DNA of 64,000 nucleotides from positions 62,001 through 126,000 of the forward strand of contig JAPZTW010000009.1 in the NCBI GenBank assembly GCA_027533105.1. The letters run 5' to 3'. Below, piece by piece: positions 1-9,293 of this stretch (the stretch's first letter is position 1; each line of letters opens with the position of its first letter). The position numbers and the translations under genes are program-made. Origin of the DNA: Sphingomonadaceae bacterium (GTDB lineage: Bacteria > Pseudomonadota > Alphaproteobacteria > Sphingomonadales > Sphingomonadaceae). The notes beneath the pieces were generated by a model. That model made no database searches. It saw only the letters and a list, made by a program, of their open reading frames with translations, and was not told the origin of the DNA.

Positions 1-1232
1 GGATCTTCGGCCAGGAGGTGCGCTTCCTCGGTCTTCGCGCGCCAGAAGTAGATCGCGCTGACACAGGCGAGGAAGAAGGTGTTGCGGACCATGTCGGTCA
101 GCGAATGGCTGACCACCAGGAAGGGCAGCGTTTCGAGCCACCAGAAGGTGTTCTTGGCCAGATAGGCCGGGTGCTTGGTGAAGCGGTATGGCCCGTTGGT
201 CAGCACACCGCGATAGGTCAGGTTCGAGAAGCGCAGGCCGAAGGCCACGGTGGCCCAGGCATAGGCCGCGGCCAGCAACACCAGGATCGCCGCCCAGACC
301 CACAGCAGCGCCTCGTGCCCGGCGAACCAGTAGGTCCAGTCGCGGGTATTGCCCTGGTAGAACAGCGGCCCGTTGCCCTGCATCAGCTGGAATGGCGGAT
401 AGCACATCAGCGCCGCCAGCCAGCCCGCCAGAAACGGATTGGCGCTGCGGATCTGGGCGTCCAGCGGCTTGAGCGTCATGATATAGCCGACCGTGCCGAT
501 CTGCGCGTCGAGCACGAACATGGCGGTGATGAGGAAGCTGGCCAGCAGCACCGGATCGCCGAACGCCGGGGCCCAGTCATTGGCGACGATCACCCCGAAA
601 CCGGCCGGCACGATCGAGATCATGAAGGCGGTGAAAAAGCCCTTCACCGCCCAGGCGCGGGCGTGGTGCCAGACCATCGACGGATCGAACGGCTCGCGCC
701 CGATCAGCATGGCACCGAAGTGCCAGGCGCCGTCGCGCGGCTCGACCAGTAACCGGTCCAGCCAGATCACATAGGGGATCGAGGCGACGAACAGCGGCAT
801 GGCCAGTGCGCCCAGCACTTCCATCGACAGGAGGTAAGGCCCGTCCCAGTACCAGCGCGCCACGCAATAGAGGAAGGCGATCACCGCCCAGGTGGCCCAC
901 AGCCCGGCGAGCTTGGTGATCGAGATGTCGATAATCCCTGAAACCGGCCGCGGCCGGTCCCAGTCGATCCCGGTGGAGGCGCGGCGATGGACCTTGTCGC
1001 GCACCAGCGAGACCACCACCATCGGCAGCGCCGCCGCAACCAGGCCGGTCAGCGCCGCATAGGGGCCGGAGAGGCGCCCCTGCGGCTCGGCAAAGCCCAG
1101 CGCGGCGGTGATTTCCGGCCAGAAATGGCAGATGCAGATCCAAAGCCCCAGCCCTGCCACGCCCCACAGGCCAACGGCCGCGGAAACGTCGCTTTCAGGT
1201 GGCCGCTCGGCCAGAGGCGGGCTTGCGCTCAT
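1..1232 (-). CDS. Multi-pass membrane protein with isoprenylcysteine methyltransferase-like C-terminus (3' end cut by window edge)
   Basis: The frame stays open from an ATG at 1232 to the left edge (about 410 codons), so the stop lies outside the window. The translation begins MSASPPLAERPPESDVSAAV and carries many hydrophobic segments. Near the visible end is the motif GPYRFTKHPAYLAKNTFWW, which resembles the GPYR-x-x-HP-x-Y signature of ICMT/PEMT-type membrane methyltransferases that bind SAM at the inner face of the membrane. The substrate cannot be told. It is much longer than a bare ICMT domain (about 200 residues), so the N-terminal half is an extra membrane region. It sits 47 bp downstream of bamB on the same strand. 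Confidence 0.75.
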   Translation of the reverse strand, partial: MSASPPLAERPPESDVSAAVGLWGVAGLGLWICICHFWPEITAALGFAEPQGRLSGPYAALTGLVAAALPMVVVSLVRDKVHRRASTGIDWDRPRPVSGIIDISITKLAGLWATWAVIAFLYCVARWYWDGPYLLSMEVLGALAMPLFVASIPYVIWLDRLLVEPRDGAWHFGAMLIGREPFDPSMVWHHARAWAVKGFFTAFMISIVPAGFGVIVANDWAPAFGDPVLLASFLITAMFVLDAQIGTVGYIMTLKPLDAQIRSANPFLAGWLAALMCYPPFQLMQGNGPLFYQGNTRDWTYWFAGHEALLWVWAAILVLLAAAYAWATVAFGLRFSNLTYRGVLTNGPYRFTKHPAYLAKNTFWWLETLPFLVVSHSLTDMVRNTFFLACVSAIYFWRAKTEEAHLLAED

Positions 1233-1279
1233 CCCGCCGCCTTAGCCACAAAGGGTTAAGGCCGCGGTAACGGCGGCAA

Positions 1280-2623
1280 TCAGCGGAAGGCGCTGATCCG
1301 GCCGCTGTCGTCGAGGATGTAGAGCGTCGAGCCGGCCACGATCGGCGCGAGGGTCACCGGCTGCTTGAGATCGGTGTAGAGCACCGGCGCGCCATCGTTC
1401 ACCCCGGCGGAATAGACCTCGCCGTTGGAATTGGCGAACCACAGCCGGTCTCCGGCCAGCACCGGGCCGGTCCAGAAGATCGGGTTCTTCTTCTTTTCCT
1501 CGTTCTCGAACCGGGCGAGCTGGGTCAGCCAGCGGACCTTGCCGGTGGCGCGCTGGATGCACAGCAGCTTGCCATCGTCAGTCAGGGTGAAGATCCAGTC
1601 ACCCGCGATCGCCGGGGTGGAAATGCCCGCGAGGTTGAGTTCCCAGATGCGCTGGCCGGTCACCAGTTCATAGGCGGCCATGCGCCCGCCCTGGCCCAGC
1701 GCGAAGATCCGGCCGCGATCGATGATCGGATCGGCGTCGATATCGGTCAGCACGCCCACCGTGGTCGACAGCGAGGTGCGCGCCAGCGCGTCCGACCACA
1801 GCTGGCGGCCGTTCTCATAGCGATAGGCGACGAGTTCGCCGGTGCTGAAGCCGGCCACGATCGTGCCCTGCCCGGCAGCGGGAGCAGCGACGCCGAACAC
1901 CCCGGTCTGCCCGCTCGACGCGGTCTCGTTCCACAGCGTCGCGCCATCGGCGGCGTTGAGGGCGTGGACCTGGTTGTCCATCGTCATCACGAAGATCTGG
2001 TTGAAGGCGATAGTCGGCGAACCGCGCAGCGGCCCGGCCGGCTTGACCTTCCACGCGATGCTGCCGTCCTTGGCATCGAGCGCCGCGACTTCGCCCATGC
2101 CGGTGGTGATATAGACCCGGCCATCGGCATAAGCCGCGCCGCCGCCATAGACGGTGTTCTGCCCTTCACCCTTCACCGCAAAGGTGGTGCGCCAGCGCGA
2201 CGCGCCGGTCTGGGCGTCAAAGGCGTGAACCGTGCCCTCGGTATCCATCACGAACAGCTGTCCGGCGCCCACCACCGGCGAGGCGGCGAGGCGCTGCTTC
2301 TTGCTCGATCCCGCGACCTGTACGCGCCAGGCATTGCCCGGATTGGCGGAGAGGGCGAGGTTGCCATAGGACTTGCTGGCCGTGCCGCCGGCCTGGGGCC
2401 AATCGGGGTTCGCGGCTGCGGGAGGCACGATCACCGAAACGCTGGCCAGCAGCGGATCGACCCGCGCGCCGGTATCCACGCGAGACAGGATCGGGATGCG
2501 GTTGCCCAGCGTTGGCGTCTTGGGCTTGTCCTTGCCGCCGAACACGCCGCACCCGGCGACAGCCAGCGCCAGCACGACCGCCAGCGGTGCGGTAAGGCGG
2601 CGGGAAATGGACTTGGTCTTCAT
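1280..2623 (-). CDS. bamB: Outer membrane protein assembly factor BamB
   Basis: This 447-residue lipoprotein has a signal peptide ending in the lipobox AVAGC (Cys25). Repeated PQQ-type beta-propeller blades follow, seen as the recurring pattern A-x-D-A-x-x-G-x-x-x-W (for example ALDAKDGSIAWKV and ALNAADGATLWNE). BamB is the scaffold lipoprotein of the BAM complex, which inserts beta-barrel proteins into the outer membrane. The gene follows a YfgM-like TPR gene by 23 bp, the same pairing as yfgM-bamB in other proteobacteria. The usual next gene, der, is not found; a membrane methyltransferase follows instead. Confidence 0.95.
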   Translation of the reverse strand: MKTKSISRRLTAPLAVVLALAVAGCGVFGGKDKPKTPTLGNRIPILSRVDTGARVDPLLASVSVIVPPAAANPDWPQAGGTASKSYGNLALSANPGNAWRVQVAGSSKKQRLAASPVVGAGQLFVMDTEGTVHAFDAQTGASRWRTTFAVKGEGQNTVYGGGAAYADGRVYITTGMGEVAALDAKDGSIAWKVKPAGPLRGSPTIAFNQIFVMTMDNQVHALNAADGATLWNETASSGQTGVFGVAAPAAGQGTIVAGFSTGELVAYRYENGRQLWSDALARTSLSTTVGVLTDIDADPIIDRGRIFALGQGGRMAAYELVTGQRIWELNLAGISTPAIAGDWIFTLTDDGKLLCIQRATGKVRWLTQLARFENEEKKKNPIFWTGPVLAGDRLWFANSNGEVYSAGVNDGAPVLYTDLKQPVTLAPIVAGSTLYILDDSGRISAFR

Positions 2624-2646
2624 GGTTCTATCCTTGGCTGTCAGGC

Positions 2647-3393
2647 TCAGCGCGCCGCCGGGGCGGGACTATCGGGAATGTCGGTGCCGGCATCATAGCC
2701 CAGCTGGCCAGCCAGCTGGCGCATGCGCGAACGCAGCGAATTGGGCATGGCTTCGTCCTTGCCGATGGCGGCAAACAGCGGCCCGGCCTGGTCCGGCTTG
2801 CCCTGCTTGAGGTAAGCCATGCCGACCAGTTCGCCGGCCGATCCGAACCAGGCATTGCCCGGCACGGCCAGCGGCTTGAGCCGGTCGATCACCTGCTGCG
2901 GCGGCAGCGTTTCAAACCGCAGCGCCACCTCGCGGATGGTCGCGAGATCGCGATAGGCCTGGGGTGCAGCCTCATCGGCGGCGATCGCGGCAAAGGCCTT
3001 GGCCCCTTCGTCGGTCTTGCCCTGCTGGACCAGGATCGCGGCCAGCGTCATCGCCGCCGCGGTCTTGCTGCCATCGCTGCCATCCTTGGCCAGGGCGGCA
3101 AGCTCGGCCTGGGCGGCGAGGACATTGCCGGCTTCCAGCTTGTCGAGCGCGATGATCGCCTGTTCGCTGCGTTCCTCGGCCGCCTGCCGGGTGGAGCCTT
3201 CCCACCACAGGTACCCGGCCAGCCCGGCCAGGCCCAGGACAAGCGCCGCGCCCAGCGGCTTGCCATAGCGTTGCAGGACAGTCTTGAGCTGGTCCTCGCG
3301 CAGGGCATCGTCCACCTCGCGCAGGAACACGTCCTGCTGGGCGGCGTTGCGTTCATCGGCGGGGTTGGGCTTTTCAGTGGGAGGCAGGGCCAC
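2647..3393 (-). CDS. YfgM-like tetratricopeptide-repeat inner membrane protein
   Basis: The protein has 248 residues: a charged cytoplasmic N-terminus, one transmembrane helix at about residues 48-64 (LGAALVLGLAGLAGYLWW), and an alanine-rich periplasmic TPR-like domain. This matches the YfgM/TPR_21 family, which associates with the Sec translocon and periplasmic chaperones. The position directly upstream of bamB supports the call. It is probably co-transcribed with bamB, since the gap is 23 bp. About 120 bp upstream of it hold no gene. Confidence 0.8.
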   Translation of the reverse strand: MALPPTEKPNPADERNAAQQDVFLREVDDALREDQLKTVLQRYGKPLGAALVLGLAGLAGYLWWEGSTRQAAEERSEQAIIALDKLEAGNVLAAQAELAALAKDGSDGSKTAAAMTLAAILVQQGKTDEGAKAFAAIAADEAAPQAYRDLATIREVALRFETLPPQQVIDRLKPLAVPGNAWFGSAGELVGMAYLKQGKPDQAGPLFAAIGKDEAMPNSLRSRMRQLAGQLGYDAGTDIPDSPAPAAR

Positions 3394-3515
3394 TTGGTTC
3401 GGCTCTCGCTTGCAAAAAGGATCAATCGTTGCGGGCTGTTTAGCGGAAGGCCGCGCCTTTTCAACGTCCCATTCCTGCGCTGTCCCCGGTGAAGCGCGGG
3501 TGAACGGCGATCGCG

Positions 3516-4670
3516 TCAGGGCAGGCTGGTCCGCCCCAGCACTCCGGCATAGAGCCGGGCATAGGCCGAAACCATCGCCGCCTCGTCATATTCGGCCTCG
3601 GCCCGGGCGCGATTGGCCGCGCCGATCGCCTGGCGCAGGGCCGGATCGCCCGCCAGCCGCGCCAGGGTGGCAGCCAGTCCGGCCTCGTCGCCGGGGGCGC
3701 ACAGCAGCGGGCGGTTCTCGGCCGCGACCATCGCCGCCACATCGCCGACCTGCGGCGCGGCAATCGCGAGGCGCGTGGCCATGGCCTCGACCACCGAGAT
3801 CGGGAACTGCTCGCTATCGGACGAGAGCGCGAACAGGTCGAACAGCCCCATGACATCGGCGGGACGGGCGACATGGCCGGGCAGATGAACCCGGTGCCCC
3901 ACTTTCAGCCGGATCGCCTCGGCCCGGATCGCGTCGCGTTCCGGCCCTTCGCCCAGGATCACCAGCTGCCACTGTTCCGGCAACGGGGCAAAGGCGCGAA
4001 CCAGCCGGGGCAGGTTCTTGACCGCCCGCAACCCGGCGAGCGTGCCCAGCCACAATTCGCCGGGATGCTTGATCACCCGCGGCAGGGCATCGCGGCGCGG
4101 CTTGCGACCATAGGCGAAGACCGGGATGCCGTTGGGAATCCGCTGCACCCGCGCCGCCGGCTGGTGCCAGACGGTCCGCGCGATCTCTTCCAGCCGCCGC
4201 GAGGGGACCACCAGCGCATCGGTGCGGTGCAGCGCGAGGCGGCGATAGAGGTTGCGGCGCGGCTTCAGGCGGTCGGCCTCGTCCTGGTTGAAGCCATCCT
4301 CGTGATGAACCAGCGGCGGCAGGTTGAGCACCTGGCGGAAGGCCGAATGGGCCAGCACCGCGTCCATCGCCCCCCAGTTGTAAGTCAGGACCAGGTCATG
4401 GCCCTGCATCGCGCGGGCCAGCGCCTGCAACCGGCGCGGCCAGGGCCGTCCGGTCAGCGAGGGGAAATCGTCCGGGAAATCGACCGTCAGCGCCGGGTCG
4501 ATCATCGCTGCCGCGCCCAGTGCGCCGGGCACGGCGGAAACGATCGAATGGGCCAGGCGCGGGCCAAAGGCGTTCATCAGCTGGACGGCGCGCATTTCCT
4601 TGCCGCCCGGATCGAACCCGGAATGAAGGTGCAGCACCCGCAGCTGGGGAGCCGGACGACGCTGGCCCAT
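3516..4670 (-). CDS. Family 4-type glycosyltransferase
   Basis: The protein has 384 residues with the two-Rossmann (GT-B) pattern. The N-terminal motif HLHSGFDPGGKEMRA fits acceptor binding. The C-terminal donor-binding half has LGTLAGLRAVKNLPRLV, VILGEGPERDAI and the E-x7-E-like SDSEQFPISVVEAMA. It likely transfers a nucleotide-sugar residue to a cell-surface acceptor. The frame is open upstream to 4892, but the ATG at 4670 fits the family and overlaps the stop of the upstream hydrolase by one base (TGATG), which indicates translational coupling. The sugar and acceptor are unknown. Confidence 0.85.
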   Translation of the reverse strand: MGQRRPAPQLRVLHLHSGFDPGGKEMRAVQLMNAFGPRLAHSIVSAVPGALGAAAMIDPALTVDFPDDFPSLTGRPWPRRLQALARAMQGHDLVLTYNWGAMDAVLAHSAFRQVLNLPPLVHHEDGFNQDEADRLKPRRNLYRRLALHRTDALVVPSRRLEEIARTVWHQPAARVQRIPNGIPVFAYGRKPRRDALPRVIKHPGELWLGTLAGLRAVKNLPRLVRAFAPLPEQWQLVILGEGPERDAIRAEAIRLKVGHRVHLPGHVARPADVMGLFDLFALSSDSEQFPISVVEAMATRLAIAAPQVGDVAAMVAAENRPLLCAPGDEAGLAATLARLAGDPALRQAIGAANRARAEAEYDEAAMVSAYARLYAGVLGRTSLP

Positions 4671-5539
4671 CAGGCAGCCCCGGCAGCCACCCGCGCCAGC
4701 AGGCGATCGATCGCGGCGGCGGCCTCCGGCTCGGTCAGCAGCGGGGCATGGCCCACGCCGCCCACCAGCACGCTGTCGGCCCCGGCCAGTTCCTGGCCCA
4801 TGCGGGCAAAGGTCGCGGGTGGCAGCACATCGGACAAGGCGCCCCGCAGCAGCGTGACCGGCCGCCCCGCCAGCGCGCCGAAGGCGGGCCACAGGTCGGC
4901 ATTGCTGGCCCCGTCAGCCGTGGCAAAGGGCTCGGCGATCTTCATGTCGTAATCGAAGTGAATGCGCCCGTTGCTGCCCACCACCATGCAGCGCTTGGCC
5001 ATGGCCAGCCAGTCCGCCACTGCGAAATCGGGAAAGGCCGGTCCCTGCGATTCCGCCAGGGCACGGGCGGCATGCATCCAGGTCGGGAAATTGCGCGCCT
5101 GGCCCACATAGCCGCGAATCCGCTCGATCCCTTCCGGGTTCACTTCCGGGCCGATATCGTTGAGCAGGGCGCCTGCCAGCCGCTGCGGCGCGGTGGCGGC
5201 GATCATCATGGTCAGCAGTCCGCCCAGCGAGGTGCCGATCGCCACCACCCGGTCCAGCCCGGCCTGGTCGAACAGCTCGCCCAGGTCCTCAAGGTATTGC
5301 AGCGGGTTGTAGGTGGCCGAATCCTTGGCATAGGCGCTGTCCCCGCGCCCGCGAAGTTCGACGCAGATGACGCGCCATTCACCCGCCAGCCGCGCCGCCA
5401 CATCCTCGAAATCGCGGGCATTGCGGGTCAGCCCCGGCAGGCACAGCACCGGCGGGCGATCGGCCGGCCCCGCATAATCGCGATAATGCAGTTTCAGGCC
5501 GTCGCGGCTGGTCCAGTAGCCGTCGGTGTAGTCTGCCAT
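4670..5539 (-). CDS. Alpha/beta-fold hydrolase
   Basis: This 289-residue alpha/beta hydrolase has the nucleophile elbow GTSLGG (Ser104), an HG-like oxyanion segment at LCLPGLTRN, and a C-terminal catalytic histidine in GVGHAPLL (about residue 264). No signal peptide is visible, so it is probably cytoplasmic. The substrate cannot be inferred. Its stop overlaps the start of the glycosyltransferase, so the two form a two-gene unit. It is divergent from selO, with about 65 bp between starts. Confidence 0.85.
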   Translation of the reverse strand: MADYTDGYWTSRDGLKLHYRDYAGPADRPPVLCLPGLTRNARDFEDVAARLAGEWRVICVELRGRGDSAYAKDSATYNPLQYLEDLGELFDQAGLDRVVAIGTSLGGLLTMMIAATAPQRLAGALLNDIGPEVNPEGIERIRGYVGQARNFPTWMHAARALAESQGPAFPDFAVADWLAMAKRCMVVGSNGRIHFDYDMKIAEPFATADGASNADLWPAFGALAGRPVTLLRGALSDVLPPATFARMGQELAGADSVLVGGVGHAPLLTEPEAAAAIDRLLARVAAGAA

Positions 5540-5604
5540 GTTCGAACCGGACCCTTTTGGAACTGCGGCTTGTGCCGCGCCGCGCTTGCCCCCACTATTG
5601 CCCG

Positions 5605-7023
5605 ATGCGCGCCGAACCGCAAGCTTCGCCCTATCAGGCCGATACCCCGATCGCCGCTCTGGCCTCCTGGCTGGGCGATCCGGTGGCTCCGGCCCCCTTC
5701 CCGCAGACCACCTTGCGCTGGCGCAACCGGCGCTGGGACAGTGCGGTCGGGCTGGACGGGCTGAGCGATGCCGACTGGGTGCGCCACCTGGGCCGGTTCG
5801 AACCCTTGCCCGGCAATCTGCCCCAGCCGCTGGCGCTGCGGTACCACGGCCACCAGTTCCGCGTATACAACCCGGACCTGGGTGACGGGCGCGGTTTCCT
5901 GTTCGCCCAGCTGCGCGACGGTGCGGCCAATGTTCCCGGGGGCCGCCTGCTCGACCTTGGCACCAAGGGCTCGGGCCAGACCCCGTGGAGCCGCGATGGC
6001 GACGGCCGACTCACGCTGAAAGGCGCGGTGCGCGAGATCCTGGCCACCGAAATGCTCGAGGCGCTGGGGGTCAACACCAGCAAGACCTTCTCGGTGATCG
6101 AGACCGGCGAAGAGCTGTACCGCTCGGACGAGCCATCGCCGACCCGCTCGGCCGTGCTGGTCCGCCTCAGCCACGGCCATATCCGGATCGGCACCTTCCA
6201 GCGGCTCGCCTATCTGGAACGGCGCGAGGAAATGGAGGCGCTGATCGCCTATTGCCTCGAACAGTTCCCCGGCCCGCCCCCGCCCGCAGATGCGCCGGGC
6301 CGCGATGAACCGGCGGCGATCCTGCTGCACCAGGTGGTGGAACGGCTGGCGCGTCTCGCGGCCGAATGGATGGCGGCGGGTTTCGTCCACGGCGTGCTCA
6401 ACACCGACAACATGAACATTTCGGGCGAAAGCTTCGACTATGGCCCCTGGCGCTGGCTGCCGAAGTGGGACCCCAGCTTTACCGCCGCCTATTTCGACCA
6501 CGGCGGGCTCTATGCCTTTGGCCGCCAACCCGAGGCGCTGCACTGGAACTGCGGGCAGCTCGCCGTGGCGCTGCGGCTGGTCTGCGAGGCGCCGCCGCTG
6601 ATCGCCGCGCTGGAGCGGTTCGGGCCGCTCTATCAGGCGGCGCTGGCGCAGCAGTTCCTGTGGCGGCTGGGCGTCCAGTCGCGCGGCTTCGAGGCCGACT
6701 ATGCCGTGATCGCGGCAGCCGAAAAAGCCATGCGCGAAAGCGGGATGAGCCCCGATACCTTCTTCCACCGCCATCGCTTCGGCCGCCATGCCGAGGGCGA
6801 TTTCGCCGCCGCACTGACTGGTTACGCGGAAGCCGGCGAGGCCCATCCGCTGTGGGACGAGGCCGAGCCGCCCAGCCTGGTGATCGACCGGGTCGAGGCG
6901 ATCTGGGCCGCGATCGACCAGCGCGATGACTGGTCGCCGCTGGCCGAGGCGGTAACCGCAATCCGCCGCCTGGGCGCGGCGCTGGGCCCGCCTTGTGAAG
7001 GCGACATTAGGGATGTTCCTTAG
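5605..7023 (+). CDS. selO: Protein adenylyltransferase SelO (YdiU)
   Basis: The 472-residue pseudokinase-fold protein transfers AMP from ATP to Ser/Thr/Tyr of target proteins, with redox-linked roles described for E. coli YdiU. Signatures seen are RYHGHQF at about residues 79-85, the nucleotide-binding loop KGSGQTPWSRDGDGR (121-135), GVLNTDNMNI with the catalytic-type Asp268, and the metal-binding-type Asp in FDYG (278). Length matches bacterial SelO (about 478). The frame extends upstream to 5557, but the ATG at 5605 gives the family N-terminus. No C-terminal selenocysteine is present, as expected in bacteria. Confidence 0.93.
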   Translation: MRAEPQASPYQADTPIAALASWLGDPVAPAPFPQTTLRWRNRRWDSAVGLDGLSDADWVRHLGRFEPLPGNLPQPLALRYHGHQFRVYNPDLGDGRGFLFAQLRDGAANVPGGRLLDLGTKGSGQTPWSRDGDGRLTLKGAVREILATEMLEALGVNTSKTFSVIETGEELYRSDEPSPTRSAVLVRLSHGHIRIGTFQRLAYLERREEMEALIAYCLEQFPGPPPPADAPGRDEPAAILLHQVVERLARLAAEWMAAGFVHGVLNTDNMNISGESFDYGPWRWLPKWDPSFTAAYFDHGGLYAFGRQPEALHWNCGQLAVALRLVCEAPPLIAALERFGPLYQAALAQQFLWRLGVQSRGFEADYAVIAAAEKAMRESGMSPDTFFHRHRFGRHAEGDFAAALTGYAEAGEAHPLWDEAEPPSLVIDRVEAIWAAIDQRDDWSPLAEAVTAIRRLGAALGPPCEGDIRDVP

Positions 7024-7109
7024 CCCGAAACGCAAAGCTTTTCAGATAGCGGTGGCTCGGGTAAGGCCGCTTTGCACCGGCGGGTCCAGAGCCGGGGTGG
7101 GACGGGACT

Positions 7110-8528
7110 GTGAGCACAGCTGAACTGATTTCCTACGAGCCAGCCACCGGAGCCGAACTGTGGCGCGGGCGGCATGGCGACGTCGACGAGATCGTGAACC
7201 GCGCCCGCCGCGCCTGGCCCGCCTGGGCCGCCCAGCCGCTGTCGACCCGGATGGAACTGGTCCGCCGCTTTGCCAACGAAGTGCGCAAGGACGCCGAAAA
7301 GCTGGCGACGATGATCGCCCGCGAAACCGGCAAGCCGATGTGGGAAGCCCGGACCGAAGTCGAAAGCGTCGTGGGCAAGGTCGAGATCTCGATCCGCGCC
7401 TATGCCGAGCGGACCAGCCAGCGCAAGCTGGACAACGCGCTGCAGGGCACCGCCGCGCTGCGCCACAAGCCGCATGGGGTAATGGCCGTGCTGGGGCCCT
7501 ACAATTTCCCCGCGCACCTGCCCAATGGCCACATCGTGCCGGCGCTGATCGCGGGCAATGTGATCGTCTTCAAGCCCAGCGAAAAGACCCCGGCCACGGC
7601 CGAACTGCTGGTGCAATGCTTTCACCGCGCCGGAATTTCGGCGGCGGTCGTCCAGCTGCTGGTCGGCGGCCCGCAGGAAGGCCAGGCGCTGGTCGCGCAT
7701 GAGGGCATCGACGGGGTGCTGTTCACCGGATCGGCCCACACCGGCATTGCCATCAACCGCAAGCTCGCCACCCGCCCGGACAAGATCGTGGCGCTGGAAA
7801 TGGGCGGCAACAACCCGATCGTGGTCTGGGACACGCCCAAGCTGACCGATGCCGCCGCGCTGGTGGTCCAGTCGGCCTTCACCAGCGCCGGGCAACGCTG
7901 CACGGCGGCGCGGCGGCTGATCGTCAAGAGCACGATGTACGAGCCGCTGATCGGCGAGGTGAAGCGGCTGGCCGACCGGATCATAGTCGGCGCGCCATTT
8001 GACGATCCGCAGCCCTTCATGGGCCCGGTGATCGACAACCGCTCTGCCGACGGGCTGACCGAAAGCTTCCTCTATCTGCTGAGCAACGGGGGCCGGGCGA
8101 TCAAGCACCTCATTCGCCCGCGCGACGACCTGCCGTTCCTCTCGCCCGCGATCATCGACGTGACCGGGGTGCGCGAGAAGCCCGATGTCGAGCTGTTCGG
8201 CCCGCTGCTGCAGGTCTGCCAGGTCAGCGACCTCGACGAGGCGATTGCCGAAGCGAACAACACCCGCTTTGGCCTGTCCGCCTCGCTGATCGGGGGGACG
8301 CCGCAGGAATACAACCGGTTCTGGGCCAATGTCCGCGCCGGGGTGATCAACTGGAACCGGCCGACCAACGGCGCCAGCTCGGCCGCGCCGTTCGGCGGGG
8401 TGGGCCTGTCAGGCAACCACCGGCCCAGCGCCTATTATGCCGCGGATTACTGCGCCTATCCGGTTGCCTCGAACGAAATGGAACAGCCGCGCGCGATGAT
8501 CGGCGTGGGCCTGCGCGAAGCGAACTAG
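7110..8528 (+). CDS. astD: Succinylglutamate-semialdehyde dehydrogenase
   Basis: This 472-residue aldehyde dehydrogenase uses a GTG start. It has the catalytic Glu230 in LEMGGNNP and Cys264 in GQRCTAARR, and the AstD-like NAD-binding segment LGPYNFPAHLPNGHIVPAL. AstD oxidises N-succinylglutamate semialdehyde to N-succinylglutamate in the arginine succinyltransferase pathway. No other ast gene is near, although a dimethylargininase-like gene lies at 60 kb. The gene stands alone downstream of selO. Confidence 0.9.
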   Translation: MSTAELISYEPATGAELWRGRHGDVDEIVNRARRAWPAWAAQPLSTRMELVRRFANEVRKDAEKLATMIARETGKPMWEARTEVESVVGKVEISIRAYAERTSQRKLDNALQGTAALRHKPHGVMAVLGPYNFPAHLPNGHIVPALIAGNVIVFKPSEKTPATAELLVQCFHRAGISAAVVQLLVGGPQEGQALVAHEGIDGVLFTGSAHTGIAINRKLATRPDKIVALEMGGNNPIVVWDTPKLTDAAALVVQSAFTSAGQRCTAARRLIVKSTMYEPLIGEVKRLADRIIVGAPFDDPQPFMGPVIDNRSADGLTESFLYLLSNGGRAIKHLIRPRDDLPFLSPAIIDVTGVREKPDVELFGPLLQVCQVSDLDEAIAEANNTRFGLSASLIGGTPQEYNRFWANVRAGVINWNRPTNGASSAAPFGGVGLSGNHRPSAYYAADYCAYPVASNEMEQPRAMIGVGLREAN

Positions 8529-8535
8529 CGCCGCC

Positions 8536-9255
8536 TCACCCGTTGACGATCAAGTCGACCTCGGCCTGCCCATCGGGCAGCGGGCGGGCGAAGACGGCAT
8601 AGCCGAATGCGCCCTTGCCATCGATCTTGCCACCGGTCAGCACGGCATCGCCACCGGCGCGGCGAAAGGTGGTGGTAAGGCCCGCACGATTGGCACTCGC
8701 GTGGTAAAAGGCGATCACGTCATCGGCACTCACAGGTACCCTGAAGTTCACCACGCGCAGCTTGCAGCCCGCACGATCGTTGCCGCCCGCCTCCTGCGCT
8801 TCGCCCAGCGGATAGACCGGCAGGGCAGCCGGCAGGCGCGCGGCCCAGCTGAAGGAATAGTCGAGCTCCGCCGCACAGCCGCGACTGAAGGATAGCGCCG
8901 CTGCCACCGCCGCAGCTGTCGGCGCGGTGGCAATGGGGGAGACCCGGTCCTCGGCCACAGGGCGCGGCAGGGCGGGGATCGACCCGCCAAGCAATTGCCG
9001 GGCGGCCGACCGGGCGGCCTCGGCGCTGGCGGGATCGACAGGAATAAGCGGAATGGCGCCGACCGGCGGTCCGCCCCCGGTCAGCGCGGCCCCGGCGGGG
9101 TTGGCCCCGGCCAGGTCAGGATCGCTGAGCAGCGGCAGGGCCAGGGCAGCGGCCACCGCCGGATCGCGCTCGGCCGGGGGTGGCGGCGGCGCGGTTTCAC
9201 CGCAAGCCGCCAGCAGCGGCGGCAGCGCAAGAAGGATAAGTGAGGCCCGGACCAT
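8536..9255 (-). CDS. Putative lipoprotein of unknown function
   Basis: The 239-residue protein has a short signal peptide ending in the lipobox LLAAC (Cys18), then a low-complexity Pro/Ala/Gly stretch, and a C-terminal folded region with two cysteines (about FSRGCAAEL and GCKLRVVNF). I do not recognise a family. It is probably anchored to the outer membrane from the periplasmic side. The start codon lies inside a 13-bp perfect inverted repeat, and no Shine-Dalgarno is visible in front of it. Confidence 0.7.
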   Translation of the reverse strand: MVRASLILLALPPLLAACGETAPPPPPAERDPAVAAALALPLLSDPDLAGANPAGAALTGGGPPVGAIPLIPVDPASAEAARSAARQLLGGSIPALPRPVAEDRVSPIATAPTAAAVAAALSFSRGCAAELDYSFSWAARLPAALPVYPLGEAQEAGGNDRAGCKLRVVNFRVPVSADDVIAFYHASANRAGLTTTFRRAGGDAVLTGGKIDGKGAFGYAVFARPLPDGQAEVDLIVNG

Positions 9256-9283
9256 CGCGCGGCAGGCATAGCCGCGCGATGGT
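9251..9283 (-). promoter_or_regulatory. 13-bp perfect stem-loop covering the lipoprotein start codon
   Basis: The arms at 9251-9263 and 9271-9283 are exact reverse complements (13 bp, core CCATCGCGCGGC), with a 7-base loop. The structure lies between the glycine-zipper gene (stop at 9294) and the lipoprotein gene, whose ATG (9255-9253) is in the 3' arm. On the minus-strand transcript no U-run follows, so a simple terminator is unlikely. Confidence 0.6.
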
Positions 9284-9293
9284 TAAGGGCGGT

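Noticed and set aside
18..752. Plus-strand 244-codon frame at the left edge
   Set aside because: The minus-strand frame, open from 1232 to the window edge, has clear membrane helices and the ICMT-like motif; the plus-strand frame is its mirror.
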